Positions 51,901 to 60,895 of a DNA stretch of 64,000 nt are shown here, one piece after another; the first letter of the stretch is position 1, and each line of letters starts with the position of its first letter. The notes beneath the pieces were generated by a model. It had not been told where the DNA came from. It made no database searches and saw only the letters and a list, made by a program, of their open reading frames with translations. Both the position numbers and the translations under genes were made by a program. This stretch comes from Paenibacillus oleatilyticus (lineage in GTDB: Bacteria; Bacillota; Bacilli; Paenibacillales; NBRC-103111), in the NCBI RefSeq assembly GCF_018998565.1, contig NZ_JAHNZO010000003.1:283757-347756 (forward strand). The letters run 5' to 3'.

Positions 51901-52671
51901 ATGACTATGGAAAACGGTTCGAACTACACGGCAAGTAAATACCGGACGCCGGACGGGGCGCCGGCGGATATCGTGATCTTCACCATTACGTCCGAGCCGC
52001 AGCCGACGGCGACGAAGTCGCTGCCGAAGCGGGAGCTGGAGGTGCTGCTCATCAAGCGGAAGGTATGGCCGTTCGAGGGCATGTGGGCGCTGCCCGGAGG
52101 CTTCTCCCGGGAGACGGAGTCGATGTACGAGACGGCGAGGCGCGAGCTGCAGGAGGAGACCGGCGTGGACGGCGTTCACATGGAATATTTCAACGTCTAC
52201 AGCGACCCGGACCGGGACCCGCGGGGATGGATTATCTCCCATGCTTTCTTCGCGCTGGTGCATGAGAAATATTTGGCCGCGCGGGCCGCTGCCGACGATG
52301 CGGCGGAGGTGGCGCTGTTCCCGGTGTCCGAGGCGCTGACCCGGCTGGAGCTGGCCTTCGACCACAGGCGGATTCTTTCGGATGCGCTGGAGCGGGTTAG
52401 ACAGAGCATGCTGGTCACCCCGATTGCCGGAGAGTTTCTGCCGGACGAGTTCACGCTCGGCGAGCTGTATCAGGTCATCCGGACGGTGGTGCCGGATTTC
52501 GAGGAAGCGAATTTCATCCGCAAAATGAAAGCGACCCAGAGCCGCAGCGGAGTATTGGAGGAGATTCGCGACGCGAACGGGGAGCCGAAGAAATCGAACC
52601 GCTACTCGCAGCGCGCCGCACAGTTGTACCGTTTTACCGGCAATCTGCCGAAGCTGTCGTTGTACAGCTAA
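51901..52671 (+). CDS. nrtR: NUDIX-winged-helix regulator, NrtR-like
   Basis: 256 aa. N-terminal NUDIX domain with an intact Nudix box (about 66-89; GFSRETESMYETARRELQEE) and a C-terminal winged-helix region (about 165-240; DEFTLGELYQVIRTV, NFIRKMKAT). This is the NrtR/NadQ layout: ADP-ribose-responsive repressors of NAD genes. The neighbours pnuC, nadR and an ADP-ribosylglycohydrolase gene support it. The intact box suggests it may still hydrolyse ADP-ribose. ATG 51901 follows AAAAGGAGGAG. Confidence 0.8.
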   Translation: MTMENGSNYTASKYRTPDGAPADIVIFTITSEPQPTATKSLPKRELEVLLIKRKVWPFEGMWALPGGFSRETESMYETARRELQEETGVDGVHMEYFNVYSDPDRDPRGWIISHAFFALVHEKYLAARAAADDAAEVALFPVSEALTRLELAFDHRRILSDALERVRQSMLVTPIAGEFLPDEFTLGELYQVIRTVVPDFEEANFIRKMKATQSRSGVLEEIRDANGEPKKSNRYSQRAAQLYRFTGNLPKLSLYS

Positions 52672-52682
52672 TTTTTTTAGGC

Positions 52683-52711
52683 TTCAATATAGTCGTTTTG
52701 AAAGTATTGAA
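52683..52711 (+). promoter_or_regulatory. Inverted repeat ahead of pnuC, candidate NrtR operator
   Basis: TTCAATA (52683-52689) and TATTGAA (52705-52711), perfect arms 22 bp apart, in the 82-bp gap before pnuC. Confidence 0.4.
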
Positions 52712-52753
52712 ATTGGATTGTCAACGTAGAACTACATCGGGAGGATGAGATTC

Positions 52754-53410
52754 ATGGACAGATGGTATACGATGGTTGGGCTGCTCGCCTGCATGCTGCT
52801 GGTCGCTTATTTCACGTCGTCGACGCCGCTGGAGATCGCGGCGACCACGAGTGGACTGCTCAGCGTATGGCTGACGGCGCGGCAAAATATTTGGTGCTTT
52901 CCCGTCGGGCTGGTGAACGTAGTGTGCTTTTTCGTTATGTTCTACGATGCAAAGCTGTATGCGGATATGACGCTGCAGGTCGTATTTTTCGTCTTGAGCA
53001 TTCAAGGCTGGATCGTCTGGCTGACCAAGCGCGGTCAGGCGAAGGTGCGGCCGACGCGGCGGATGACGCCGCAGCTCGGCTTGGGGCTGGCGCTGCTGCT
53101 CGTCGTCGTGACGGCAGGCTGGGGATATGTGCTCACCCGTTTCACGGACGCGTCGATCCCTTATGTGGACGCGTTCATTGCGACGCTGAGCATTCTCGCG
53201 CAGCTGCTGCTGTCGAACAAGGTGCTGGAAAACTGGCATTTCTGGATTGCGGTCGACGTGCTGTCGATCGGGATGTATGCATATAAAGAGTTGTATGTTT
53301 TAGCCGCGCTGTACGTTATTTTCCTCGGCATCGCGACAAGCGGGCTGATCCAGTGGCGCAGCGAATACCGGGCCGCGAAGCGGAACGGACGCATGGGGGT
53401 GGGCTTATGA
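52754..53410 (+). CDS. pnuC: Nicotinamide riboside transporter PnuC
   Basis: 218 aa with about seven membrane helices and family motifs SVWLTARQNIWCFPVGLVN and LSNKVLENWHFWIAVD. It facilitates uptake of nicotinamide riboside, trapped by the NadR kinase encoded next. ATG 52754 is preferred (GGGAGG 9 nt ahead); ATG 52745 touches the ribosome site. The stop overlaps the nadR start (ATGA). Confidence 0.92.
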   Translation: MDRWYTMVGLLACMLLVAYFTSSTPLEIAATTSGLLSVWLTARQNIWCFPVGLVNVVCFFVMFYDAKLYADMTLQVVFFVLSIQGWIVWLTKRGQAKVRPTRRMTPQLGLGLALLLVVVTAGWGYVLTRFTDASIPYVDAFIATLSILAQLLLSNKVLENWHFWIAVDVLSIGMYAYKELYVLAALYVIFLGIATSGLIQWRSEYRAAKRNGRMGVGL

Positions 53411-54435
53411 GCGGCAACCGATTAACGGTCGGGCTGACGCTCGGCAAATTCGCGCCCTTGCACCGCGGGCACCAATATATGATCGAAACGGCGCTCGCGG
53501 AGACGGATCACGTGATTGCCGTCATCTACGATTGTCCTGAAACGACGGACATTCCGCTGACGGTGCGGGCGGACTGGATTCGCGCCCTGTATCCCGAGGT
53601 CGAAGTGATCGAGGCTTGGGACGGGCCGACGGAAACGGGCTATACGCCGGAGATCAAGAAGGCGCAGGAGGATTACATTCTCGGCCTGCTTGGCGAGCGG
53701 AGAGTGACGCACTTTTATTCCAGCGAGCCGTACGGCGAGCATATGAGCGAAGCGCTGAACGCCGTGAACCGACAGGTCGACCCGAAGCGGGAGGCGTTTC
53801 CGGTATCGGGAACGGCGGTGCGGCACGACCCGCCCGCGAACCGCGCGTTTGTCCATCCTTTGGTGTACCGGGATCTGGTGACGACCGTCGTCTTCCTCGG
53901 CGCGCCCTCGACCGGCAAAACGACCGTGTGCGAAGCGCTGGCCCGCGAGTTCGGAACGGTCTGGATGCCGGAGTACGGACGCGAGTATTGGGATCAGCAT
54001 CAGACCGACCGCCGGCTGACGCCGGACCAACTGGTAGAGATAGCCGAGGGGCATCTGGCCAGGGAGGAAAAGCTGCTGTCGGAGGCGAACGGGTATCTGT
54101 TCGTCGATACGAATGCGATTACGACGTTCATGTTCGCGCACTATTACCACGGGATGGCGCTGCCGCGGCTTATGGACTTGGCGGCGCAGGCGGCTTCGCG
54201 TTACGATCTCGTCTTTATGTGCGGCGACGACATTCCGTACGACGACACGTGGGACCGCTCGGGCGACGTACAGCGCCGCGTGTTCCAGAAGCAGATTGCC
54301 GCCGATCTGGCAGCGCGGCGCGTACCTTACATCCCGCTGCACGGCAGCCTGGAGGAACGGATTGCGCTGGTGAAGCGGGTGCTTGGCCGCTACCGCAAGT
54401 ATGCGAGCGTCGGCGCACCGTGGGCGGAACTATAG
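53407..54435 (+). CDS. nadR: NadR: NMN adenylyltransferase and ribosylnicotinamide kinase
   Basis: 342 aa. Adenylyltransferase domain with HRGH (19-22) in GKFAPLHRGHQYM, and a C-terminal kinase domain with Walker A GAPSTGKTT (about 165-173). The N-terminal DNA-binding domain of enterobacterial NadR is absent, so it is purely enzymatic, consistent with a separate NrtR regulator. Converts nicotinamide riboside to NMN and NAD. Overlaps pnuC by 4 nt. Confidence 0.92.
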   Translation: MSGNRLTVGLTLGKFAPLHRGHQYMIETALAETDHVIAVIYDCPETTDIPLTVRADWIRALYPEVEVIEAWDGPTETGYTPEIKKAQEDYILGLLGERRVTHFYSSEPYGEHMSEALNAVNRQVDPKREAFPVSGTAVRHDPPANRAFVHPLVYRDLVTTVVFLGAPSTGKTTVCEALAREFGTVWMPEYGREYWDQHQTDRRLTPDQLVEIAEGHLAREEKLLSEANGYLFVDTNAITTFMFAHYYHGMALPRLMDLAAQAASRYDLVFMCGDDIPYDDTWDRSGDVQRRVFQKQIAADLAARRVPYIPLHGSLEERIALVKRVLGRYRKYASVGAPWAEL

Positions 54436-54450
54436 GAGGGGGAAATCGGG

Positions 54451-55344
54451 ATGAGCGATAGAGGAAAAAGCTTGGCGGACCGCATCAAGGGCGGACTGTA
54501 CGGCGTTGCCGTCGGCGATGCGCTCGGCGGGACGACCGAATTCATGAGCGCCGGGGAAATTCGCCGCAAGTACGGCTATTTGACCGGCATTATCGGCGGC
54601 GGCGTATGGGACCTCGAACCGGGGGAAGTGACGGACGACACAATGATGACGCTTTGCGTGGCGGAGGGCATTCTCGACCGCCCGGATGACCCGATGGCGA
54701 GCATCGGAGAGCACTTTCTGGCGTGGTACCGTTCTGATCCGAAGGATATCGGCAATATTATCCGCCGGGCGTTCGCTCGGTATGACGGCCATTGGTTCGA
54801 GGCGGCCTTCCTGGCCGATCAGGACCTGGGCCGCAGCGGGGGCAACGGCTCGCTGATGCGCTGCCTTCCGGTGGCGCTCGCCTATGCCGACCCGGACCGG
54901 GTAGACCGCATGTCGCGGATGCAGTCGAAGATGACGCATTATGACGAGCTGTGCAACGAAGCGTGCGGCTTATACAACCGCATCGCGCTGCGGCTGCTGA
55001 ACGGCGAAGAGCCGCGCCCGGCGATGGCGGCGGAAACGCAGGGCACGCCGTACGCTTCCGCGCTGGTCGAAGCGCCGGACTGCGAGCCGACCGGCTTCGT
55101 CGTCGATACGCTGCGCTGGGCGCTTCACTGCTTGCAGCAGGGCGACGGCTTCGCCGACGTCGTGCAGCGGGCCGCCAATCTCGGCGGCGACAGCGACACG
55201 ATCGGCGCCATCGCCGGCGGGCTGGCGGGCGTGTATTACGGCTTCGCCGGCATCCCTGTCGCGTATGCGGACGCCATCTTAATCAAGGACCGGCTGGACG
55301 CCGTAGCCGGGCGGCTGACGGCGCTGCGGCAGGCAGCTCCTTAG
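54451..55344 (+). CDS. ADP-ribosylglycohydrolase family protein
   Basis: 297 aa. DraG-type fold with GVAVGDALGGTTEF (16-29), EVTDDTMMTLC with the metal-binding Thr-Asp-Asp, SGGNGSLMRC and a C-terminal NLGGDSDTIGAIAGGLAG. Family members remove ADP-ribose from proteins, nucleic acids or small molecules. In the NAD operon it may feed ADP-ribose back to the pool sensed by NrtR. GGAGGGG precedes the ATG. Confidence 0.88.
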   Translation: MSDRGKSLADRIKGGLYGVAVGDALGGTTEFMSAGEIRRKYGYLTGIIGGGVWDLEPGEVTDDTMMTLCVAEGILDRPDDPMASIGEHFLAWYRSDPKDIGNIIRRAFARYDGHWFEAAFLADQDLGRSGGNGSLMRCLPVALAYADPDRVDRMSRMQSKMTHYDELCNEACGLYNRIALRLLNGEEPRPAMAAETQGTPYASALVEAPDCEPTGFVVDTLRWALHCLQQGDGFADVVQRAANLGGDSDTIGAIAGGLAGVYYGFAGIPVAYADAILIKDRLDAVAGRLTALRQAAP

Positions 55345-55406
55345 AAAAATTCTATTAAAGGGATAGGAATAATGCTAGTTTTGCGATATAATCTGTGTGG
55401 GAAATC

Positions 55407-55436
55407 TTGATTGTGAATGTGGATGTACGGTATACT
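55407..55436 (+). promoter_or_regulatory. Promoter of ppaC
   Basis: -35 TTGATT (55407-55412), 18-bp spacer, -10 TATACT (55431-55436). Confidence 0.6.
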
Positions 55437-55472
55437 TTTCTCGCCAAAACAAAACAAGTAAGGAGAATAAGG

Positions 55473-56405
55473 ATGGATAAAGTACTTATTTTCGGACATA
55501 AGAACCCAGACACCGATTCGATCTGCTCTGCCCTTGCATACGCGCATTTGAAAACTCAGCTAGGCCAAAATGTCGAGCCTGTCCGCTTGGGCAGCGTGAA
55601 CGGGGAAACCCAATACGCGCTCGACTACTTCAAAGCGGAAGCGCCGCGCTTCGTCGAGACGGTAGCGAATGAAGCGAAAAACGTCATTCTGGTCGACCAT
55701 AACGAGCGCCAGCAAAGCGCGTCCGACATCGATCAGGTTCGCGTGCTGGAGGTCATCGACCACCACCGCATCGCCAACTTCGAGACAAGCGGCCCGCTCT
55801 ACTACCGTGCCGAGCCGGTCGGCTGCACGGCGACGATTCTGAAAAAGCTGTACAAAGAAAACGGGGTCGCCATTCCGAAAGAAATCGCCGGTCTCATGCT
55901 GTCCGCGATCATTTCCGACTCGCTCCTGTTCAAGTCGCCTACCTGCACGGATGAAGACGTAGCCGCTGCCCGCGAGCTGGCTGAAATCGCCGGCGTAAAC
56001 GCCGAAGTTTACGGTCTGGAGATGCTCAAAGCCGGCGCCGATCTGAGCGACAAAACGATCGCCCAACTGATCACGCTCGACGCCAAAGAGTTCCAAATGG
56101 GCAGCTACAAAGTGGAAATCGCCCAAGTGAACGCCGTCGACACGAACGACGTGCTGTCCCGCCAAGCGGAGCTGGAAGCGGCTCTCTCCGGTATCATCGC
56201 GGAGAAAAACCTGGACCTGTTCCTCTTCGTCGTGACGGACATCCTGAACAACGATTCGATCGGTCTGGCCCTTGGCCGCGCCGCGCATGCTGTGGAGCAA
56301 GCGTACAACGTGAAGCTGGATGACAACAAAGCCGTGCTTAAAGGCGTTGTCTCCCGCAAATCGCAGATCGTACCGGTGCTCACCGACACGTTCAACAAGC
56401 TGTAA
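55473..56405 (+). CDS. ppaC: Manganese-dependent inorganic pyrophosphatase (DHH family)
   Basis: 310 aa. DHH motifs [13 protein letters not shown] (8-20), VDHNE and the name-giving DHHR (about 95-98), with the C-terminal DHHA2 domain carrying SRKSQIVP. Hydrolyses pyrophosphate in the cytoplasm. ATG 55473 follows AAGGAGAATAAGG; the upstream in-frame start is inside the promoter region. Confidence 0.95.
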   Translation: MDKVLIFGHKNPDTDSICSALAYAHLKTQLGQNVEPVRLGSVNGETQYALDYFKAEAPRFVETVANEAKNVILVDHNERQQSASDIDQVRVLEVIDHHRIANFETSGPLYYRAEPVGCTATILKKLYKENGVAIPKEIAGLMLSAIISDSLLFKSPTCTDEDVAAARELAEIAGVNAEVYGLEMLKAGADLSDKTIAQLITLDAKEFQMGSYKVEIAQVNAVDTNDVLSRQAELEAALSGIIAEKNLDLFLFVVTDILNNDSIGLALGRAAHAVEQAYNVKLDDNKAVLKGVVSRKSQIVPVLTDTFNKL

Positions 56406-56419
56406 TATAGGATGCAAAC

Positions 56420-56453
56420 AAGGCCGCCGGCGCATTGCGCTTGGCGGCCTTTT
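56420..56453. terminator. Bidirectional terminator between ppaC and the convergent amidase gene
   Basis: 9-bp arms AAGGCCGCC (56420-56428) and GGCGGCCTT (56443-56451). Confidence 0.8.
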
Positions 56454-56484
56454 ATTCCTCTGAAGCCATCGTGCTATGTTAGTT

Positions 56485-57633
56485 TCATTTTTGGTATTCG
56501 GCGTACCAGGCTTTCACGTAACGCATGTACGTGGTCCAATCCCAACCGGACCCCGGGTCGGTGTGGGTCTGATTCGGGTACTCGCTATGCCCTTTGATGT
56601 GACTCCGATCGACCGGAATTCCATAGGTGTAGCACATGAGAGCCGCCAGCTTGGCCGATTGGTTGTACATGGTCGAGGTAAACCATTTTTTCGGATCGCT
56701 AACGTAGCCTTCGTGCTCGATCCCGATGGTGTAAGAATTCGCGCTGCGGGCGTGATAAGCAATATCTTTATCTTTGACCATCTGGGTAATTTCTCCGTCC
56801 GAGCTTCTTACGTAATAGTGCGCGGCCGAAGGCCCGTCATGCTTTTGCTGCGCCCAACTGATGGAGCCGGCATAAGTGCCCTGCATGACGTGGATCGCCA
56901 GATGCGTAATGGTTCCGCGGCCGCGGTTTCCGGTTGCATAATTGGTGGGATGCGCCGCTTTCCAAATCGGCTTTACCACCGGCTTTCCGACAAGAGCGGA
57001 AATAACGATTTCGTTTTTAATCGTTACCTTATTCCCCGAGGGAGTAAACAGCTTGGAAGTGCCCAGCACTTGCTGAAGATAAGAGACGTTCAGCTCGTCA
57101 TTTTCCGAGCCCAGATACATTTTGACGGCATTGGACCAGTCCGGCAGATTAGGCGATTCCCGGAATTCGGGGTTGGCCGTCTTTTGAAAATCGGCAAGAA
57201 GCGCGGCCGCTCCCATAATGTTCGACTTATCGTCGGATTTCAGCAAATTGACGTCGAGTCCGGAAAGCTGTGAAGCTTTCTCCAGCGTTTGCTTGACCGG
57301 ATTGGAAACGAGGTTCATCATTCCGTAACCGTTTTCAAAACTGGGTAGGCCTTCATGGTTGCTTAGCCGCGATTCGTTCCAGCCGATGGCTATGAGCAAA
57401 TCGCGGGGGACCTTATACTGCTTCGATGCTTCTTCGAATGCTGCCAATAAGGTGTCGGGCACGACGTAAGCCTGTTCGTTTGTCAGCTTGGCTTCCGCGT
57501 CCAATTGCTGGAGCTCCATGTTTATTGGGCTGCCGCCGTTCTTTGCCGCTTCCTCCGCATAGCTTGCCCACGGCACGCTGACCGCGAACAGTGCCGCCAA
57601 AGATAAAATGCCTAGTACATGACGAGCCTTCAT
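56485..57633 (-). CDS. Secreted wall hydrolase: lysozyme/SLT-like domain plus amidase_2
   Basis: 382 aa, signal peptide (about 4-26). The N-terminal half (about 55-190) looks like a lytic-transglycosylase-type fold with Glu in AIGWNESRLSNHEG and ENGYGMMNL. The C-terminal half (about 235-370) is an N-acetylmuramoyl-L-alanine amidase_2/PGRP domain with zinc ligands in ITHLAIHVMQG and GHSEYPNQTHTDPGSGWDW. Having both could release peptide-free glycan fragments outside the cell, the kind of substrate the MurNAc importer would need (inference). TAGGAGG precedes the ATG. Confidence 0.8.
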   Translation of the reverse strand: MKARHVLGILSLAALFAVSVPWASYAEEAAKNGGSPINMELQQLDAEAKLTNEQAYVVPDTLLAAFEEASKQYKVPRDLLIAIGWNESRLSNHEGLPSFENGYGMMNLVSNPVKQTLEKASQLSGLDVNLLKSDDKSNIMGAAALLADFQKTANPEFRESPNLPDWSNAVKMYLGSENDELNVSYLQQVLGTSKLFTPSGNKVTIKNEIVISALVGKPVVKPIWKAAHPTNYATGNRGRGTITHLAIHVMQGTYAGSISWAQQKHDGPSAAHYYVRSSDGEITQMVKDKDIAYHARSANSYTIGIEHEGYVSDPKKWFTSTMYNQSAKLAALMCYTYGIPVDRSHIKGHSEYPNQTHTDPGSGWDWTTYMRYVKAWYAEYQK

Positions 57634-57877
57634 TCGAGAATCCTCCTAAAAAATGGAATGAAATCCACTCTAATATTTAGGTAGAAAACTGCAAAAATCC
57701 TCCTTTTATTTCTAAATATTTCTTAATCCGGTGAATTTTCGACATCTTCCGTGCGTCATAACGCCGTTTTTTTGCAGGATCATTCATAATTCTCTGTGGG
57801 CCGGCCATTTGCTATATAGTTGCATTGTGCGCGAAATCAGATCGCCACCGATGCCAATCCAAACTGAGGAGGAATGA

Positions 57878-58996
57878 ATGATGTTCGGTAAAAAAATAGC
57901 TGCAAGCGCAATCATGTTATTTGCTTTAACTTCGGCCGTCGCTTTCGCCGACGACACGACCCTGAAGGCGGGCGATGCGAAAGTCCGGGAAGAGGCCCAA
58001 AAATTCGTTGTCGATTTTGTCGGACAAGCGTACAAGCCTTACTACACGCTGAATACCATCGACAGCGACATCTCCGAGTACTCGGTGAAGGACAATGTGC
58101 TGACGGCAAGAGTCAATATTTCTTTAAGCAAAACGTTAAAAGCCAGGTCGGTCGATGAAATTCCTTACGTCAAAGGAATGAAAGGTCAATCCGCCGCCTT
58201 AAAGCAAACCAACGCGATCAGCGCGATGGAAACCGAACAGGTCATCAGCGACCGGGTCAAAGACCTCAGCGAATATATCGGCACGGCAACGGAGCAGAAC
58301 GACTCGTTCCGGCTCACAGCCAAAGTCGTCAACGGCGTCATCGATAACCAAAGCGCGAAGCTTGAATTTTTGAATTATATGGATTGGATTCCGGCGACCC
58401 ATTTCATTCCTGAAACCGAGGAAACGATGATGAAGCATGGGCAGAAGGATTTGATGGAAGCGGTTACGACCAATCGGGCTTACACGGTGCGAAGCGCAGT
58501 CCAGCCTCAGGCCGCTTTTACGTACAACCGGATTGCGGCAAGAGATTATGCGAATAGGTACACGTCTACGGTGACTAGCTCGCCTTACTACGATACAAGC
58601 AAGTGGAATAAAAACTACAAGTTTCATACGGAGAGCGGCGGGGTAGATTGCGCGAACTATGTTTCCCAAGCGATGTATGCCGGCGGAATTCCGACGGACA
58701 GCACATGGAAGCCCGAGTCGATTGCCTGGGTGAACACGGGCCGCAACATTAGCAACGGCTTGGAAGATTACATGGTGCGCACCAAGAAATATTTCTACAA
58801 AACGACGAAAGCTACCACGCCGGCCGGCGGATTTATCAGCGCTTTGGATTACTCGCATGTAATGTTTGTCGTAGCTAACGATACCGTAACGATGCAATAC
58901 AGCGCCCATACGAACGACAAATTGAAGGCTTCGTTCGCCAATTTCAGCGACAGCAAGTTTGAGTTCTTCTATATTAACTCGGCATATTTGCAGTAG
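57878..58996 (+). CDS. Exported protein with putative amidase_6 domain
   Basis: 372 aa, signal peptide (about 5-25). N-terminal 190 residues mixed alpha/beta, unassigned. The C-terminal domain (about 205-370) fits the amidase_6 family: [17 protein letters not shown], the catalytic-type Cys in [20 protein letters not shown], and His in DYSHVMFVV. It is probably a wall peptide hydrolase. ATG 57878 or 57881 both lie behind GAGGAGG. Divergent from the amidase gene across a 244-bp AT-rich gap with a TATATA box near 57814. Confidence 0.75.
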   Translation: MMFGKKIAASAIMLFALTSAVAFADDTTLKAGDAKVREEAQKFVVDFVGQAYKPYYTLNTIDSDISEYSVKDNVLTARVNISLSKTLKARSVDEIPYVKGMKGQSAALKQTNAISAMETEQVISDRVKDLSEYIGTATEQNDSFRLTAKVVNGVIDNQSAKLEFLNYMDWIPATHFIPETEETMMKHGQKDLMEAVTTNRAYTVRSAVQPQAAFTYNRIAARDYANRYTSTVTSSPYYDTSKWNKNYKFHTESGGVDCANYVSQAMYAGGIPTDSTWKPESIAWVNTGRNISNGLEDYMVRTKKYFYKTTKATTPAGGFISALDYSHVMFVVANDTVTMQYSAHTNDKLKASFANFSDSKFEFFYINSAYLQ

Positions 58997-58997
58997 T

Positions 58998-59130
58998 GGC
59001 TAGGAGATCAGTCCGCACACTGAAAGAGCAAGGCATCAAAACGGAGCCTGCCTTCGCCAAGGTTCCGGGAATGGAAGGCGATCCGTATGACGCCCTGCTT
59101 GGTCTTTTTACACATGGGAATCCGATCTGA
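58998..59130 (+). pseudogene. Possible gene remnant after the amidase_6 gene
   Basis: A short frame (GTG 58997 region to TGA near 59130) reads [15 protein letters not shown], then [18 protein letters not shown]. It has codon use like neighbouring genes but no ribosome site and no recognisable domain. It could be a leftover 3' gene end. Confidence 0.25.
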
Positions 59131-59146
59131 AATCGGGTTCCTTTTT
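59117..59146 (+). terminator. Terminator after the amidase_6 gene
   Basis: 10-bp arms GGAATCCGAT (59117-59126) and ATCGGGTTCC (59132-59141) with one mismatch, then T5. Confidence 0.75.
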
Positions 59147-59151
59147 ACATT

Positions 59152-59586
59152 TCACTCAAGCGAAGGAATAAGATGTCTGGGACCGATAGGCGATGACATC
59201 ACGATGAGGATCGTATACGTCCCGTATTTATCGCACTTGTTTCCAAACTCCTCAAGCGCGCGCGTGGAATCGGCCATCACTTTCAATAAGTAGTTATGTT
59301 CTCCGCTTGTGCGGTGGCATTCGACGACTTCGGGCGAGGAGCGGCAAAAGTCGAGAAAAGCATGACAGTCCCTCGTACGGAACAGAATGTACGCGGCAGC
59401 GTGCTTCCCGATTTTTTCCGGTGACACCATCGTCCGATATTCCTCGATAATCCCTTTTTCCTCCATACGCTTTACTCTCTCCGTTACCGCAGGCTGCGAC
59501 AAGCCTACTTGCTTGCCTAGCTCCGTCATCGAAATTCTCGCCTGACCTTGAAGATGGAAAAGAATTTGCTTATCTACGTGCTCCAT
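59152..59586 (-). CDS. Lrp/AsnC-family transcriptional regulator
   Basis: 144 aa. N-terminal HTH (about 5-55; LGKQVGLSQPAVTERVKRMEEKGII) and a C-terminal RAM ligand domain (about 65-140; GEHNYLLKVMADS). Start ATG 59586 has AAAAGGTGG ahead. Divergent from the serine hydrolase/MFS pair, which it may control. Confidence 0.9.
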   Translation of the reverse strand: MEHVDKQILFHLQGQARISMTELGKQVGLSQPAVTERVKRMEEKGIIEEYRTMVSPEKIGKHAAAYILFRTRDCHAFLDFCRSSPEVVECHRTSGEHNYLLKVMADSTRALEEFGNKCDKYGTYTILIVMSSPIGPRHLIPSLE

Positions 59587-59604
59587 CGTGTTTCCCACCT
59601 TTTA

Positions 59605-59628
59605 AATTTAAGGATTTTCCTTCAAATT
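59605..59628. promoter_or_regulatory. Imperfect inverted repeat, candidate Lrp-family site
   Basis: AATTTAAGGA (59605-59614) and TCCTTCAAATT (59618-59628), overlapping the region just upstream of the Lrp gene and between the divergent genes. Confidence 0.35.
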
Positions 59629-59749
59629 CCCATGATTTCCTTCGTCCAAGGCATGAAATAACATGATTGCCTTATGTAAATTAAGTCACTGTATTTATAT
59701 AATAAACTAACGATAGTAAAGTAATCAACACACGAGAGGATGAGTAGCA

Positions 59750-60895
59750 TTGCCTACATTGAAGGAACGAATTGATGAAGTCGTTGACCGGACCATAGCC
59801 GAAAAAAGGCTGGTCGGTGCTGTTGTGAAAGTGGCGTTGGACGGAGAGCCCGTCTACAGCCGCGCTGCCGGTTTGGCCGATCGTGAGCGGAACCGGCCCA
59901 TGCAGGAAGATGCGTTGTTCCGGCTCGCGTCGGTATCCAAGCCTATCGTGTCGACGGCCGCCCTTGTACTTGTAGCGCAAGGCCGCCTTCAGCTGGAGGA
60001 TTCTGTCCACCGCTGGCTGCCGACGTTTCGGCCGCGTCTGAACAATGGCGATTGTGCGGAGATTACGATTCGGCAGCTGTTGACGCATACGGCGGGATTG
60101 ACTTACCGCTTTTTTCAGGAGGAAAATGGTACCTACGAACAAGCCGGCGTATCGGATGGCATGGATCAAGCAGGCATTACCCTGGAAGAAAATATGCGCC
60201 GCCTTGCAACTGCTCCGCTCCTTTATACGCCGGGTACCGAGTGGAAATATTCGATTGCGACAGATGTGCTGGGGGCCGTGATCGAGAAGGCTGCAGAAGC
60301 ACCGCTTGGAGAGGCCGTGCGTTCCTTGGTGACCAAGCCGCTGGCCATGAACGACACGGGATTTACGGCGATCGATCCCGAGCGCTTGACGGCGGCCTAT
60401 GCGAATGATAGGCCGGAGCCGCGGCGCATGCAAGACCCTGAACGCGTCGCGTTCTTGGAAGGAACGGCCGGTTTCCGGCTGTCTCCCGGACGGGCGCTTG
60501 ACAATACGGCCTATCCTTCCGGCGGAGCTGGCATGGTCGGCAGTGCCGGCGATTTTATGCTGCTGTTGGAAGCCTTGCGGAAGGGCGGAGCCCCGCTGCT
60601 GCCGGAGCGTCTAGTCCGCGAGATGACCACCAATCAGATCGGTGAGCTGCCGATGGCTTATTGGCCTGGACGAGGCTTCGGCCTGGGCTTTACGCTGCTA
60701 AAGGACCCCGCTGCTGCAGGCACGCCGGAATCACCGGGAACGTGGCGTATGGGCGGCACGTACGGGCATTCGTGGTTTGTCGACCCGGCGCTCGGACTCA
60801 GCGTTGCGGCGTTTACCAATACGGCGTTGGAAGGCATGTCCGGCCTATTTACCGAAGAGCTCTGCGAAGCCGTCTATGCCGGGGTCCGGAAATGA
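59750..60895 (+). CDS. Beta-lactamase-family (class C-like) serine hydrolase
   Basis: 381 aa, no signal peptide. SxxK motif as SVSK (about 63-66) in RLASVSKPI and a C-terminal GHSW in place of the KTG-type motif. The Tyr motif appears as YSI. The fold is shared by esterases, D-aminopeptidases and penicillin-binding proteins; a cytoplasmic esterase or amidase is most likely. TTG start behind GAGAGGATGAG. Overlaps the MFS gene by 4 nt. Confidence 0.8.
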   Translation: MPTLKERIDEVVDRTIAEKRLVGAVVKVALDGEPVYSRAAGLADRERNRPMQEDALFRLASVSKPIVSTAALVLVAQGRLQLEDSVHRWLPTFRPRLNNGDCAEITIRQLLTHTAGLTYRFFQEENGTYEQAGVSDGMDQAGITLEENMRRLATAPLLYTPGTEWKYSIATDVLGAVIEKAAEAPLGEAVRSLVTKPLAMNDTGFTAIDPERLTAAYANDRPEPRRMQDPERVAFLEGTAGFRLSPGRALDNTAYPSGGAGMVGSAGDFMLLLEALRKGGAPLLPERLVREMTTNQIGELPMAYWPGRGFGLGFTLLKDPAAAGTPESPGTWRMGGTYGHSWFVDPALGLSVAAFTNTALEGMSGLFTEELCEAVYAGVRK

